Shown here: one piece after another, positions 1-7,692 of the stretch
How positions within the stretch are numbered: position 1 is the first letter of the stretch
Layout of the letters: every line of letters begins with the position of its first letter
Source of the DNA: Burkholderiales bacterium
GTDB taxonomy: Bacteria; Pseudomonadota; Gammaproteobacteria; Burkholderiales; Burkholderiaceae_E
Direction of reading: 5' to 3'
Assembly (NCBI GenBank): GCA_026399835.1
Contig: JAPLQE010000050.1
Location: 1-50,294, forward strand
DNA: 50,294 nucleotides
Position numbers and translations under genes: made by a program
Notes under the pieces: model-generated
The model's database searches: none
Told to the model about the DNA's origin: nothing
What the model saw: only the letters and a program-made list of their open reading frames with translations

Positions 1-141
1 GAGATGGTGATGCCGGGCGACAACGTGAAGATGACGGTCACGCTGATCGCGCCGATCGCGATGGAGCAGGGCCTGCGCTTCGCGATCCGCGAAGGCGGCC
101 GCACCGTCGGCGCCGGCGTCGTCGCCAAGATCTTCGAGTAA
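1..141 (+). CDS. tuf: Elongation factor Tu, C-terminal end (partial)
   Basis: The last 46 codons of EF-Tu, cut by the window start. The visible part is the end of beta-barrel domain 3: a segment [12 protein letters not shown], then [16 protein letters not shown], ending KIFE and a TAA stop. These are the invariant C-terminal strands of bacterial EF-Tu, the GTPase that delivers aminoacyl-tRNA to the ribosome. Its place just before rpsJ is the standard end of the str operon. Which of the two usual tuf copies this is follows only from context. Confidence 0.97.
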   Translation, partial: EMVMPGDNVKMTVTLIAPIAMEQGLRFAIREGGRTVGAGVVAKIFE

Positions 142-266
142 CGAAGTCGCGCATAAACCTACTGCGCGTCCCGATTTCGCCGCTGCGATGCTCGCCGTCC
201 ACCAGGACGGCTGCGCTTCTCGCGGCGAACTCGGGCCTGCTCGCTACGGTTTCTGCACGACTTCGT
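141..266. repeat. Compound inverted repeat between tuf and rpsJ
   Basis: Three nested inverted repeats share one centre. The outer arms are ACGAAGTCG (141-149) and CGACTTCGT (258-266). The middle arms at 170-183 and 222-235 match at 13 of 14 positions. The inner hairpin is GCCGTCC-ACCA-GGACGGC (194-211). Together they could fold a roughly 126-nt RNA or DNA structure directly after the tuf stop codon. It could be a tuf terminator or processing structure, or an inserted palindromic repeat of the REP/MITE kind. No clear U-run follows. Confidence 0.6.
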
Positions 267-320
267 AGCGTTCAACCACCGGGGTGGCCCGAGCGGCACT
301 GACCACCCCAACGCTCTTTT
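242..320 (+). promoter_or_regulatory. Two tandem leader hairpins upstream of rpsJ
   Basis: Stem CGCTACG (242-248)/CGTAGCG (264-270) is followed by stem GGGGTGG (281-287)/CCACCCC (303-309). Each is a perfect 7-bp stem with a 15-nt loop, and the second is followed by a short U-rich stretch (CTCTTTT, 314-320). The rpsJ start lies 13 nt further on. The pair could be an attenuator or ribosomal-protein leader for the S10 transcript. The first hairpin overlaps the outer arm of the larger inverted repeat, so the two folds would compete. The function is inferred from position only. Confidence 0.35.
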
Positions 321-332
321 CCAGGAATCGAC

Positions 333-644
333 ATGCAAAACCAGAAGATCCGGATCCGCCTCAAGGCGTTCGACTACAAGCTCATCGACCAGTCGGCCGC
401 CGAGATCGTCGAGACCGCCAAGCGCACCGGCGCCGTCGTCCGTGGCCCGGTGCCCCTGCCGACGCGGATCCAGCGCTACGACGTGCTGCGTTCGCCGCAC
501 GTGAACAAGACCTCGCGCGACCAGTTCGAGATCCGCACGCACCAGCGCCTGATGGACATCGTCGACCCGACGGACAAGACCGTCGACGCGCTGATGAAGC
601 TGGACCTGCCGGCGGGCGTGGACGTCGAGATCAAGCTGCAGTAA
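333..644 (+). CDS. rpsJ: 30S ribosomal protein S10
   Basis: A 103-residue S10, the normal bacterial length, beginning [19 protein letters not shown] and ending DVEIKLQ. S10 is a 30S head protein and also the NusE partner of NusB in antitermination. The start is ATG with an AGGA ribosome binding site 7 nt upstream. It normally leads the S10 operon with rplC directly behind. Here an intrinsic terminator follows and rplC lies 6.3 kb away, so rpsJ is probably transcribed with tuf rather than with the rest of the operon. Confidence 0.98.
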   Translation: MQNQKIRIRLKAFDYKLIDQSAAEIVETAKRTGAVVRGPVPLPTRIQRYDVLRSPHVNKTSRDQFEIRTHQRLMDIVDPTDKTVDALMKLDLPAGVDVEIKLQ

Positions 645-674
645 GACGGGGCGTTCCGGCTCGCCGGACATTCC

Positions 675-700
675 AAGGGCCGCCTCCGGGCGGCCTTCTG
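675..700 (+). terminator. Intrinsic terminator after rpsJ
   Basis: Perfect stem GGCCGCC (678-684)/GGCGGCC (689-695) with a TCCG tetraloop, preceded by AA and followed by TTCTGCTTTC. It lies 33 nt after the rpsJ stop. It closes the tuf-rpsJ transcription unit and separates it from the inserted block. Confidence 0.7.
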
Positions 701-843
701 CTTTCTCGGGTCGTCGCCACTGCTGCGGGCAGCGCCATGGCGGTGCGCTCGAGCGCGGGGCGCCGCACCTCGGCCCGCCGGCCCGTGCCGCACGCCGCCG
801 ACGGTCGTGCCGCCACGTCCTTCGGTCCCGCCCGGGGTACGCC

Positions 844-1638
844 GTGCCGGACACACCGGATACGGTCGGCGGCAACGATCCGCCACGGCGTCCCATGCTG
901 TACACCCTCAACGGCCTGCTGTTCGCCGCGAGCCTGTTCCTGGTCGCGGGCGGCTTGTGGCTCAGGGACCGGCTGCCGCCGCCCGCTTCGGTGCTCGCGG
1001 CCTCGCTGTACGAGCCGACACAGGTCGCCGGACGACGCGCCCCGTTCGGCGTCTCCCGGGGCGGGGTCGACTACACCGTCAGCCCCCTCTACACCTACGA
1101 GCTGCGCGGCATGGTGGTCAGCCGCCGCGACACCTCGGTCTGGTGGAATCCGACCCATCGAGACTGGTGGAAGGACCACCTCAACGTCGCGGACCTGTGC
1201 ATCGTCTGGGGCGACAACCTCAAGAGCGGCATCTACCGCGAGCTGTCCTACACCAGCGGCAGCTTCACCTGCTATGTCGCGACGAAGGACTCGCAGACCT
1301 GGTCGCAGTTCGACCAGACCGGCTTCTCCAACAATCACCTGCTGACCGCGGATCCGGCGACTGCGAAGCTGCTGCGCTCGGTACGCCCGGGCGACCAGGT
1401 CGTGGTCAAGGGCTGGCTCGCCGAATACGCCCACGACGCGGGGATGCCCTTTCGTCGCGGCACCAGCGTGCGCCGCGACGACACCGGCAACGGTGCGTGC
1501 GAGACGATTTGGGTCGAGGAGGCGGCGGTGCTCGCCCGCGCCAACCGCGGCTGGCGCAGCGCCGTGCCGTTCGGTGCGACCGGTGCAGCGCTCGCGCTGC
1601 TGCTCTGGTTCTTCCTGCCGGCGCGGCTCGACCGCTGA
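844..1638 (+). CDS. Membrane-anchored conserved hypothetical protein
   Basis: A 264-residue protein with one hydrophobic helix near residues 20-42 and another near 240-260, so a soluble domain of about 195 residues is held at the membrane by both ends. Recognisable blocks are [29 protein letters not shown] and [15 protein letters not shown]. They resemble conserved hypothetical membrane proteins with an OB-like fold, but I cannot name a function. The start is uncertain: GTG 844 and ATG 895 ([10 protein letters not shown]) are both possible and neither has a good ribosome binding site. It converges on the exosortase pair. Confidence 0.6.
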   Translation: MPDTPDTVGGNDPPRRPMLYTLNGLLFAASLFLVAGGLWLRDRLPPPASVLAASLYEPTQVAGRRAPFGVSRGGVDYTVSPLYTYELRGMVVSRRDTSVWWNPTHRDWWKDHLNVADLCIVWGDNLKSGIYRELSYTSGSFTCYVATKDSQTWSQFDQTGFSNNHLLTADPATAKLLRSVRPGDQVVVKGWLAEYAHDAGMPFRRGTSVRRDDTGNGACETIWVEEAAVLARANRGWRSAVPFGATGAALALLLWFFLPARLDR

Positions 1639-1663
1639 GGGTACGGCCGCCGGGCCGGCCGCT

Positions 1664-2257
1664 TCAGCGACCCGGAGCGCGGCCGCCCGGGAATCGCCTT
1701 CCCGCAGCGACCGCCGCCGCGCCGAGCAGCACCGCAACCGCAACGCGCCCGCCCCCGTCCATGAATGCCGCCCAAGCCCCGGTGAGGCCAGCGCGTGCCG
1801 CGGCACCCGGGAACAGATCCCACACACCAGAGGCCAGCACGACGGGCACGTCGAGCGCGATCAGCGCAGGCAGGCCGAGCACGGCGATGCCGAGTCTCGC
1901 CCCCCATTCACGGGTGCCGGCCGCGGGCCAGCCGAGCACCAGCACCGCCACCAGGGCCGGCACCAGCAGCACATGCCCGGCCGGTGTCGACGACCAGGCC
2001 GTCCCACGCGGGTCGGGCCGATAGACCCGGCCTGCTACCGTCACCGACCGTGCGAGCGACACCTCCGCGACCAGCGCCTCGGTGGCCCCGGCGGGGCGCC
2101 GCGCGAGCGTGCGCAGCTCGAGCTCGGGGGCGACACCCGCGAACCCCGCACCGAGCAGCGGCAGCATGCCGTCGATCATCGCGTCGCCTGCGAGGACGAT
2201 CATCGCCAGCACGAACGCGCCCGCGCCGAGCAGCCGGGACGCGAGCGCCCGGGTCAC
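1664..2257 (-). CDS. Exosortase-associated integral membrane protein
   Basis: A 197-residue protein with about four hydrophobic helices (near residues 7-27, 105-123, 130-155 and 170-190) and a periplasmic loop of about 75 residues after the first. The start is GTG at 2257, overlapping the exosortase stop as GTGA, so the two are translationally coupled. Short exosortases of the XrtH group often have a small membrane partner of this size. The identification rests on that context and the topology, not on catalytic motifs. It probably works with the sortase in the inner membrane. Confidence 0.6.
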   Translation of the reverse strand: MTRALASRLLGAGAFVLAMIVLAGDAMIDGMLPLLGAGFAGVAPELELRTLARRPAGATEALVAEVSLARSVTVAGRVYRPDPRGTAWSSTPAGHVLLVPALVAVLVLGWPAAGTREWGARLGIAVLGLPALIALDVPVVLASGVWDLFPGAAARAGLTGAWAAFMDGGGRVAVAVLLGAAAVAAGRRFPGGRAPGR

Positions 2258-2748
2258 GTCGCCGCCGTGTTCCGGGAGCGGCCGAAGCGGGCATGCCACA
2301 TGACGAAGAAGGCCCCCGCCAGCACCGCCATCGCCAATGGCGCGACGACGCCGTGGAGCATCGAAAACAGCTCGCGGTCCGTCCGGAAGGCATAGAACAG
2401 ACCGACGACCCGCACCTGGTTCAGCACGAAGGTGAGCAGCGCACCCGCCACCAGCCCTGTGAGCCGCGCCCGCCAGGGGATCGCCGCGACCGCCATCGCC
2501 GCCGTCAGCAGCAGCAACACGTCCACGCCTTCGCATCCGGCGAGCACCACCAGACCGCCACCGGGCGCCGCGAGGCGCGGCCCTTCGGCCCGCACCCCTA
2601 CCGACGGATCGAACGCGCCGATCACGCGGGCGGCCGTGCCGACGGTCAGGTCGTCGACGACGAAGCGCTCCAGCGCGCTGTCGCGGGCGGACTCGTAGCC
2701 GGCCAGCAGCAGCGCGAACAGCGCGGCGAATGCGACGATCCTGAACAA
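2254..2748 (-). CDS. Exosortase (short, XrtH-like)
   Basis: A 164-residue polytopic membrane protein with the exosortase/archaeosortase catalytic set. Cys72 lies in AGCEGVD, Arg113 in NQVRVVGLF and His132 in MLHGVVAP, in the order and spacing of the family. Exosortases are transpeptidase-like enzymes that recognise a C-terminal tripartite tail (motif, helix, basic cluster) and process cargo at the inner membrane. The short length, without the long extra domains of XrtA, fits the XrtH group. The start codon is TTG with GGAG 7 nt upstream. Its membrane partner overlaps its stop, and a probable cargo gene is divergent next door. Confidence 0.75.
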   Translation of the reverse strand: MFRIVAFAALFALLLAGYESARDSALERFVVDDLTVGTAARVIGAFDPSVGVRAEGPRLAAPGGGLVVLAGCEGVDVLLLLTAAMAVAAIPWRARLTGLVAGALLTFVLNQVRVVGLFYAFRTDRELFSMLHGVVAPLAMAVLAGAFFVMWHARFGRSRNTAAT

Positions 2749-2859
2749 GGGGTCTCCGGGCAGGGCGAACAGCGCCGAACGATGTTCGGGGCTCCTCGCG
2801 CGGCTTGCAAGGGCGCGGGCGGCGCGTCCGCGCTGCCTGGCGCTCGTGGACGATCCGGC

Positions 2860-2879
2860 CCCGGTCCGAGCGGACCGGG
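2860..2879. promoter_or_regulatory. 20-bp palindrome in the exosortase/cargo divergent region
   Basis: CCCGGTCCG-AG-CGGACCGGG is a perfect 9-bp inverted repeat around two bases. It lies in the 221-bp space between the divergent exosortase and DNRLRE cargo genes. The two-base centre makes it a poor RNA hairpin but a good dimer-binding DNA site, so an operator shared by both genes is possible. No clear -35/-10 pair is visible here. Confidence 0.35.
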
Positions 2880-2969
2880 TGCCGACGCCGATCGGCCCCG
2901 TCGCGGGTCATCGGCCTGAAAAGCGGGTGACGCACAGTCGGCAGCCCATTCAGTCATCGGGAGCGGCAC

Positions 2970-3782
2970 ATGACCTGCATCGCGCCCTGCCGCAAGTCGA
3001 TCGGCGCCGCGGCGCTCGCCTGCTCGCTGGTCGGCGCACCGCTCGTCGCGCACGGTGCGACCTACACGCTGACGCCGGTCGCTGATGCCACGATCTTCGA
3101 CGACGGCACGGCCGAGTTCGAGTCGCGGGCCGACGGCACCGGTCCGCACGTGTGGACGTCGATGATCGCTTCGGGCGCGAAGCGGCGCATGCTGCTGCGC
3201 TTCGACCTGTCGGCCATCCCGCCCGGCTCGACGGTGAGTTCGGTCCGCCTGTCGCTGTTCCAGAACCGGGCTCGTGGCGAGCATCCTGTCACCGTCCATC
3301 GCGTGCTCGCCGCCTGGAACGAGGGGCCGGCCAATGGCGGCGGCGGCGGCGTCGGTGCGCCGGCCTCGGCCGGCGACGTCACCTGGGTGCGCCGCATCCA
3401 CCCTGGCACGGCCTGGGCGACGCGAGGCGGCGACTTCGCCGCCACCCCCAGCACCTCGTTGGTGGTCGGCACGATCTGGGGCCTGCGCTACGAGTGGCCG
3501 TCGACGCCGCAGATCGTCGCCGACGTCCAGGGCTGGGTCGACCGCAGCGCGCCGAACCATGGCTGGATCCTGATCGGCGAAGAGATCGTCCCGCAATCCG
3601 CCAAGCAGTTCTCCAGCCGGGAGGGCGGCAGCGCGTCCGTCTCGCCCACGCTGGTGGTGGAGGCCGAGGCACCCGTGCCGGGCGGCGGCTCGGACGCCGA
3701 AGCGCCGCTGCCGCTCTGGGCCCTCGGGCTGCTCGCGCTCGGCCTCGGCGCCGCGCTGCGGGCCCGCAAGAACGGGCCCTGA
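2970..3782 (+). CDS. Secreted DNRLRE-domain protein with C-terminal sorting tail
   Basis: A 270-residue protein with a signal peptide (residues 1-29, ending VAHGA). It is followed by a DNRLRE-type beta-sandwich: PVADATIFDD, RMLLRFDLSAIPPGSTVSS, VHRVLAAWNEG and DVQGWVDR are the usual blocks. The C-terminus is a classic exosortase tail: PLPLWALGLLALGLGAA as motif plus helix, then RARK. The PLPLW motif resembles the IPTLxxWG class used by XrtH. The ATG start has GGGAG upstream. It is the likely substrate of the divergent exosortase and would end up on the cell surface or in the matrix. Confidence 0.75.
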   Translation: MTCIAPCRKSIGAAALACSLVGAPLVAHGATYTLTPVADATIFDDGTAEFESRADGTGPHVWTSMIASGAKRRMLLRFDLSAIPPGSTVSSVRLSLFQNRARGEHPVTVHRVLAAWNEGPANGGGGGVGAPASAGDVTWVRRIHPGTAWATRGGDFAATPSTSLVVGTIWGLRYEWPSTPQIVADVQGWVDRSAPNHGWILIGEEIVPQSAKQFSSREGGSASVSPTLVVEAEAPVPGGGSDAEAPLPLWALGLLALGLGAALRARKNGP

Positions 3783-3848
3783 TCGCCGTTGTCATCATCG
3801 GACGGCGCGAACGCGCCCCCCGGCAGTGGGCCTAACGGATCAGTGAGC

Positions 3849-3889
3849 GGGAAATGTCGTCGTTTCCCATTAGGACTCTCACGAGAGTC
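3849..3889 (+). promoter_or_regulatory. Two small hairpins in the phoX leader
   Basis: GGGAAA (3849-3854)/TTTCCC (3863-3868) is followed by GACTCT (3874-3879)/AGAGTC (3884-3889) around CACG. Both are perfect 6-bp stems between the cargo gene and the phosphatase gene. No U-run follows, so they look more like leader or RNA stability elements than a terminator. No convincing Pho box was found. Confidence 0.3.
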
Positions 3890-3924
3890 TCACCGGGCCA
3901 GCCCACCCACCGGAAGGACATCCG

Positions 3925-5952
3925 ATGAAGCACCCGAAGCACCACCCCGCCAACGACGTGTCGCTCGCGCCGTCGTCCCGCCCGACGATCGCCGATCTGA
4001 TCGACCGCGACGAGAACCCTCGCCGCCAGTTCCTCAAGGGCTCGAGCGCCGTCGCGTTCACCGCACTGCTCGGCGCCGGCCTGCCGAACCGCGCCAACGC
4101 CTACCCGACCGCGCCTGCGGCGATCGGCGGTCTGGGCTTCACCGCGGTGCCTGCGAGCGTCGTGCCGATGGCCGACCGCTGCACCGTGCCGACCGGATAC
4201 ACCGTGCGCGTGCTGATGGGCTGGGGCGATCCGATCTCGGGCGGTCCCCAGTACAACCCCAACCTGCCGCAGACCGAGGCCAACCAGCTCCTGCAGTACG
4301 GCATGCACGTCGACGGCATGGAGTTCTTCCCGTTCGCGGGCCGCGGCGGCCTCTCGAGCGATCGCGGCCTGATCGCCGTGAACCACGAGTACACCGACCA
4401 GCTCCTGCTCTGGAACCTCACCAGCGCCCCGGCCGCCGGTGCGGTGACGCTCGCTCAGGTGCGCGCCTCGCAGGCCGCCCACGGCGTGTCGGTCTTCGAG
4501 ACCCGCAAGTCCGGCGGCGCCTGGCAGGTCGTGCGCCCGTCGGCCTACGCCCGTCGCATCACCGGCAACACGCCCTGCCGCATCAGCGGCCCGGCCGCAG
4601 GCGACGCGCTGATGCGCACCGCCGCCGACCCGACCGGCACCCAGGTGCTCGGCACGCTGAACAACTGCGCGCACGGCTATACGCCGTGGGGCACGTACCT
4701 GACCTGCGAAGAGAACTTCAACGGCTACTTCGGCGCCGTGGGCGCGTTCACGCTCACCCCCCTCGAGCGCCGATACGGCCTGAGCGCAGGCGGATTCGGC
4801 TACCGCTGGCACGAAGTCGATGCGCGCTTCGACATGAACCAGAACCGCAACGAGCCGAACCGCTTCGGCTGGACCGTCGAGATCGATCCGTTCGACCCGA
4901 GCGCGCAACCGGTCAAGCGCACGGCGATGGGCCGCTTCAAGCACGAGAGCGCGATGGTGGTGGTCGGCGCCGACAACACCGTGGCCGTGTACTCGGGCGA
5001 CGACGAGCGCAACGACTACGTCTACAAGTTCGTCGCCACGCGCAAGTACAACCCGTCGAACCGCGCCGCGAACCGTGACCTGCTCGACGAGGGCACGCTC
5101 TACGTCGCCAGGTTCAACGCCGACGGCACCGGCACCTGGATTCCCCTGGTCCATGGCCAGAACGGGCTGACGCCCGCCAACGACTTCGCGAACCAGGCCG
5201 AGGTGCTGATCAAGACCCGCCAGGCCGCCGACCGGGTCGACGCGACCGAGATGGACCGCCCGGAGTGGGTGGCCGCCCATCCGACCACCCGTGAGATCTA
5301 CCTCGCGCTGACCAACAACAACCGTCGCGGTTCGTCGCCGGCTTCGGCGAACGCCACCGACGGCACGACGACCGCGGCCAGCGCGCGTCCTCCCGTCGAC
5401 GCATCGAACCCGCGCTCGAACAACATCTACGGCCACATCATCCGCTGGCGCGAGACCGCCGGCAACGTGGCGGCGACCGGCTTCGAGTGGGACATCTACG
5501 CGTTGGCCGGCGACAGCCTGAACGCCAGCCCCAACCTGCAGGGCGACATCAACGGCGACGACTTCGGTGCGCCGGACGGCCTGTGGTTCGACCGTGACGG
5601 GCGTCTCTGGATCCAGACCGACCAGCAGGGCGATGCCACCGGCGATTGGGTCAACATCGGCGGCAACATGCTCCTGGCCTCCGACCCGGCCACCAAGGAG
5701 GTCCGCCGGTTCATGACCAGCCCGCCGAACTGCGAGGTCACCGGCATCACCGGCACGCCCGACGGCAAGACGCTGTTCGTCGGCATCCAGCATCCGGGCG
5801 AGGACTGGGCGGGCACCTTCACCTCGAAGAGCTCGTGGCCGGACAACGGCCTCAACGGCCCGACCACGCTCAGCGGCGCCGGCCCCGTGAAGCCGCGCTC
5901 GTCGACGCTGGTCATCACCCGCGACGACGGCGGCAAGATCGGCGCGATCTGA
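3925..5952 (+). CDS. phoX: PhoX-family (DUF839) phosphatase, Tat-exported
   Basis: A 675-residue protein with a twin-arginine signal, NPRRQFLKGSSAVAF at residues 31-45, followed by a hydrophobic stretch and an ANA cleavage site. The rest matches the DUF839/PhoX fold: GRGGLSSDRGLIAVNHEYTD, LGTLNNCAHGYTPWGTYLT followed by CEENFNGYF, FGWTVEIDPFDP, TAMGRFKHE, VYSGDDERNDYVYKFV and DGLWFDRDGRLWIQTD. PhoX enzymes are calcium- and iron-dependent periplasmic alkaline phosphatases. The Tat route fits cofactor loading in the cytoplasm. The ATG start has AAGGA upstream. The PEP-CTERM gene follows 25 bp later, so the two are probably co-transcribed. Confidence 0.88.
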   Translation: MKHPKHHPANDVSLAPSSRPTIADLIDRDENPRRQFLKGSSAVAFTALLGAGLPNRANAYPTAPAAIGGLGFTAVPASVVPMADRCTVPTGYTVRVLMGWGDPISGGPQYNPNLPQTEANQLLQYGMHVDGMEFFPFAGRGGLSSDRGLIAVNHEYTDQLLLWNLTSAPAAGAVTLAQVRASQAAHGVSVFETRKSGGAWQVVRPSAYARRITGNTPCRISGPAAGDALMRTAADPTGTQVLGTLNNCAHGYTPWGTYLTCEENFNGYFGAVGAFTLTPLERRYGLSAGGFGYRWHEVDARFDMNQNRNEPNRFGWTVEIDPFDPSAQPVKRTAMGRFKHESAMVVVGADNTVAVYSGDDERNDYVYKFVATRKYNPSNRAANRDLLDEGTLYVARFNADGTGTWIPLVHGQNGLTPANDFANQAEVLIKTRQAADRVDATEMDRPEWVAAHPTTREIYLALTNNNRRGSSPASANATDGTTTAASARPPVDASNPRSNNIYGHIIRWRETAGNVAATGFEWDIYALAGDSLNASPNLQGDINGDDFGAPDGLWFDRDGRLWIQTDQQGDATGDWVNIGGNMLLASDPATKEVRRFMTSPPNCEVTGITGTPDGKTLFVGIQHPGEDWAGTFTSKSSWPDNGLNGPTTLSGAGPVKPRSSTLVITRDDGGKIGAI

Positions 5953-5977
5953 CGCTCAACATTCCAGAGAGACAACC

Positions 5978-6682
5978 ATGAACATCCGTATCCGCATCCT
6001 CGCCGCGCTGCTCGCCGGCGGCCTGGCGAGCGCCGCGCACGCCGAAGGCTTCGTCTTCACCCAGCCGGGCACCGGCCTGCAGCAGCTCGACCTCTCCGGC
6101 GCCGGCGCCGCGACCGTCGGAACCGCTGGTGTCGCCAGCCTCGGCGCCGGCCCCTTCTCGATCGCCAACACGGGCACCGGCGTGGTGATCGGCGAGACGG
6201 GCGCCGCCACCCTCGGGGGCAACGGCACCTGGCAGGCGATCTCGCCGTGGGCCGACACGCCCGCCGGCGCGGCCGCCGGCGCCTTCGTCAGCGGCCTCTC
6301 GTTCGACGACAACGCCGTCATGTTCTCGCTCAACCCGGGCCAGTCGAGCGCGTTCGTGGGCCTGCGCTTCATGGTCGACACCAGCGCGCCGCCCGCGGGC
6401 GACCTGCGTCTGTCCGTGTTCGACACCACCGGTGCGCTGATCGCGGCCAGCACGCTGCAGTCGCCCGTCTCGGGCGGCGGCATCAACGAGAGCGCCTTCA
6501 TCGGCTACGTGTCGGACAGTTCGGCCATCGGCTCGTTCAGCGTGACCGGCGCCTACCATGTGTACGGCGACATCACCTACGCGCAGCCGGTGCCCGAGCC
6601 GGCCGAGTGGGCGTTCATGATGGCCGGGTTGAGCGCGGCAGCCGCCTTCGCCCGCCGCCGTCGCGCAGCGAAAGCCGCCTGA
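5978..6682 (+). CDS. PEP-CTERM sorting-domain protein
   Basis: A 234-residue secreted protein with a signal peptide (residues 1-22, ending AAHA) and a Gly/Ala/Thr-rich beta-type body. The C-terminal PEP-CTERM tail is VPEPAEWAFMMAGL, then an Ala-rich helix, then RRRR. The VPEPxxWA form is the standard signal for an XrtA-type exosortase and differs from the PLPLW tail of the other cargo protein here. No enzymatic motif is visible in the body. It follows phoX closely and probably shares its transcript. Confidence 0.82.
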   Translation: MNIRIRILAALLAGGLASAAHAEGFVFTQPGTGLQQLDLSGAGAATVGTAGVASLGAGPFSIANTGTGVVIGETGAATLGGNGTWQAISPWADTPAGAAAGAFVSGLSFDDNAVMFSLNPGQSSAFVGLRFMVDTSAPPAGDLRLSVFDTTGALIAASTLQSPVSGGGINESAFIGYVSDSSAIGSFSVTGAYHVYGDITYAQPVPEPAEWAFMMAGLSAAAAFARRRRAAKAA

Positions 6683-6715
6683 CGACGCGCGCCACACGGC
6701 GCTGACCGACCCGAG

Positions 6716-6751
6716 AGCCCGCCGGGGCGCCTGATGGCGTTCCGGCGGGCT
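6716..6751 (+). terminator. Long hairpin closing the inserted block
   Basis: Arms AGCCCGCCGG (6716-6725) and CCGGCGGGCT (6742-6751) pair perfectly. An inner CGCC/GGCG stem (6728-6731/6736-6739) adds length. It lies 34 nt after the PEP-CTERM stop. The following bases are not U-rich, so termination may be weak or Rho-assisted. Confidence 0.5.
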
Positions 6752-6817
6752 CGCTCGCTTGGGTGGGGTCGGCGTTCGCCCTTCGGCGCTCCTCCAGAGG
6801 GGCGGCATCGCCGGCGC

Positions 6818-6847
6818 TTGCGCTGCCGAAGCTTGCAGGGGTATACT
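6818..6847 (+). promoter_or_regulatory. Sigma-70 promoter of the rplC operon
   Basis: TTGCGC (6818-6823), an 18-bp spacer and TATACT (6842-6847) lie 110 bp upstream of the rplC ATG. After the rpsJ terminator and the inserted block, this is the best candidate for independent transcription of rplC to rpsQ. Confidence 0.6.
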
Positions 6848-6957
6848 TGAAGGCTTTCCGCACGAGGTGGCCACAGGCCATCCGACGGACCCCGGCGATG
6901 GCCCCGTGCCGCCGCTCGAACCACACCCGGCCAATCGCAGCCGGGATCGGAGCAAAA

Positions 6958-7680
6958 ATGAGCCTTGGCCTTCTGGGACGCAAGGTCGGCATGATGCGCA
7001 TCTTCACGGACGACGGCGACGCCGTTCCCGTGACGGTGCTCGATGTGTCGAACAACCGCGTCGCTCAGATCAAGACCGTCGAGTCCGACGGCTACTGCGC
7101 CGTTCAGGTCGCCTTCGGCGATCGGCGCGCATCCCGAGTCACCAAAGCCGAGGCCGGTCATTTCGCCCAGGCGGGCGTCCAGGCCGGCTACGAGCTGCGC
7201 GAGTTCCGGCTCCCGGCCGACAAGCTCGGCGAGCTGGCGCTCGGTGCCGTGATCCCGGCCTCGCTGTTCGCCGCCGGCCAGAAGATCGATGTCGCGGGCA
7301 CCTCGATCGGCAAAGGCTTCACCGGCACGATCAAGCGCTACAACTTCTCGTCCGGCCGTGCCTCGCATGGCAACTCGCGCTCGCACAACGTGCCGGGCTC
7401 GATCGGCATGGCGCAGGACCCGGGCCGGGTGTTCCCCGGCAAGCGGATGTCCGGTCACATGGGTGACGTCTGCAAGACCATCCAGAACCTCGTGATCGCG
7501 CGCGTCGACGCCGAGCGCGGTCTGCTGATGGTCCGCGGCGCGGTCCCGGGTGCCAAGGGCGGTGCCGTCGTCGTGACCCCCGCGGTCAAGACGCCGCTCG
7601 CCAAGGGCGGTCTGCCGCGTGTGCCGAGGGTCGTGCAGGCCGCCGGCCCGACGAACCCGGCCAAGGCCGGCAAGAAGTAA
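6958..7680 (+). CDS. rplC: 50S ribosomal protein L3
   Basis: A 240-residue L3. It starts [20 protein letters not shown] and contains [20 protein letters not shown] and [10 protein letters not shown], the loop that reaches the peptidyl-transferase centre. The start at 6958 has GGAG upstream; the open frame runs further upstream but the family begins here. About 25 extra residues at the C-terminus (rich in Pro, Lys and Ala) make it longer than the 209-residue E. coli protein. It is the first gene of the displaced remainder of the S10 operon. Confidence 0.97.
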   Translation: MSLGLLGRKVGMMRIFTDDGDAVPVTVLDVSNNRVAQIKTVESDGYCAVQVAFGDRRASRVTKAEAGHFAQAGVQAGYELREFRLPADKLGELALGAVIPASLFAAGQKIDVAGTSIGKGFTGTIKRYNFSSGRASHGNSRSHNVPGSIGMAQDPGRVFPGKRMSGHMGDVCKTIQNLVIARVDAERGLLMVRGAVPGAKGGAVVVTPAVKTPLAKGGLPRVPRVVQAAGPTNPAKAGKK

Positions 7681-7692
7681 GGGGCCGAACAG

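Noticed and set aside
631-1827. Long minus-strand open frame of about 400 codons opposite the hypothetical membrane protein
   Set aside because: It is a GC-rich shadow. The plus-strand frame has membrane helices and conserved blocks, while the minus frame is Arg/Gly/Ala-rich without motifs.
3783-3924. Pho box upstream of phoX
   Set aside because: Only one weak half-site (TTGTCAT) is present; the second 7-bp half at the right spacing is missing.
6763-6957. N-terminal extension of L3 from an upstream ATG
   Set aside because: It would run across the promoter and leader; family homology begins at 6958 where a ribosome binding site is present.
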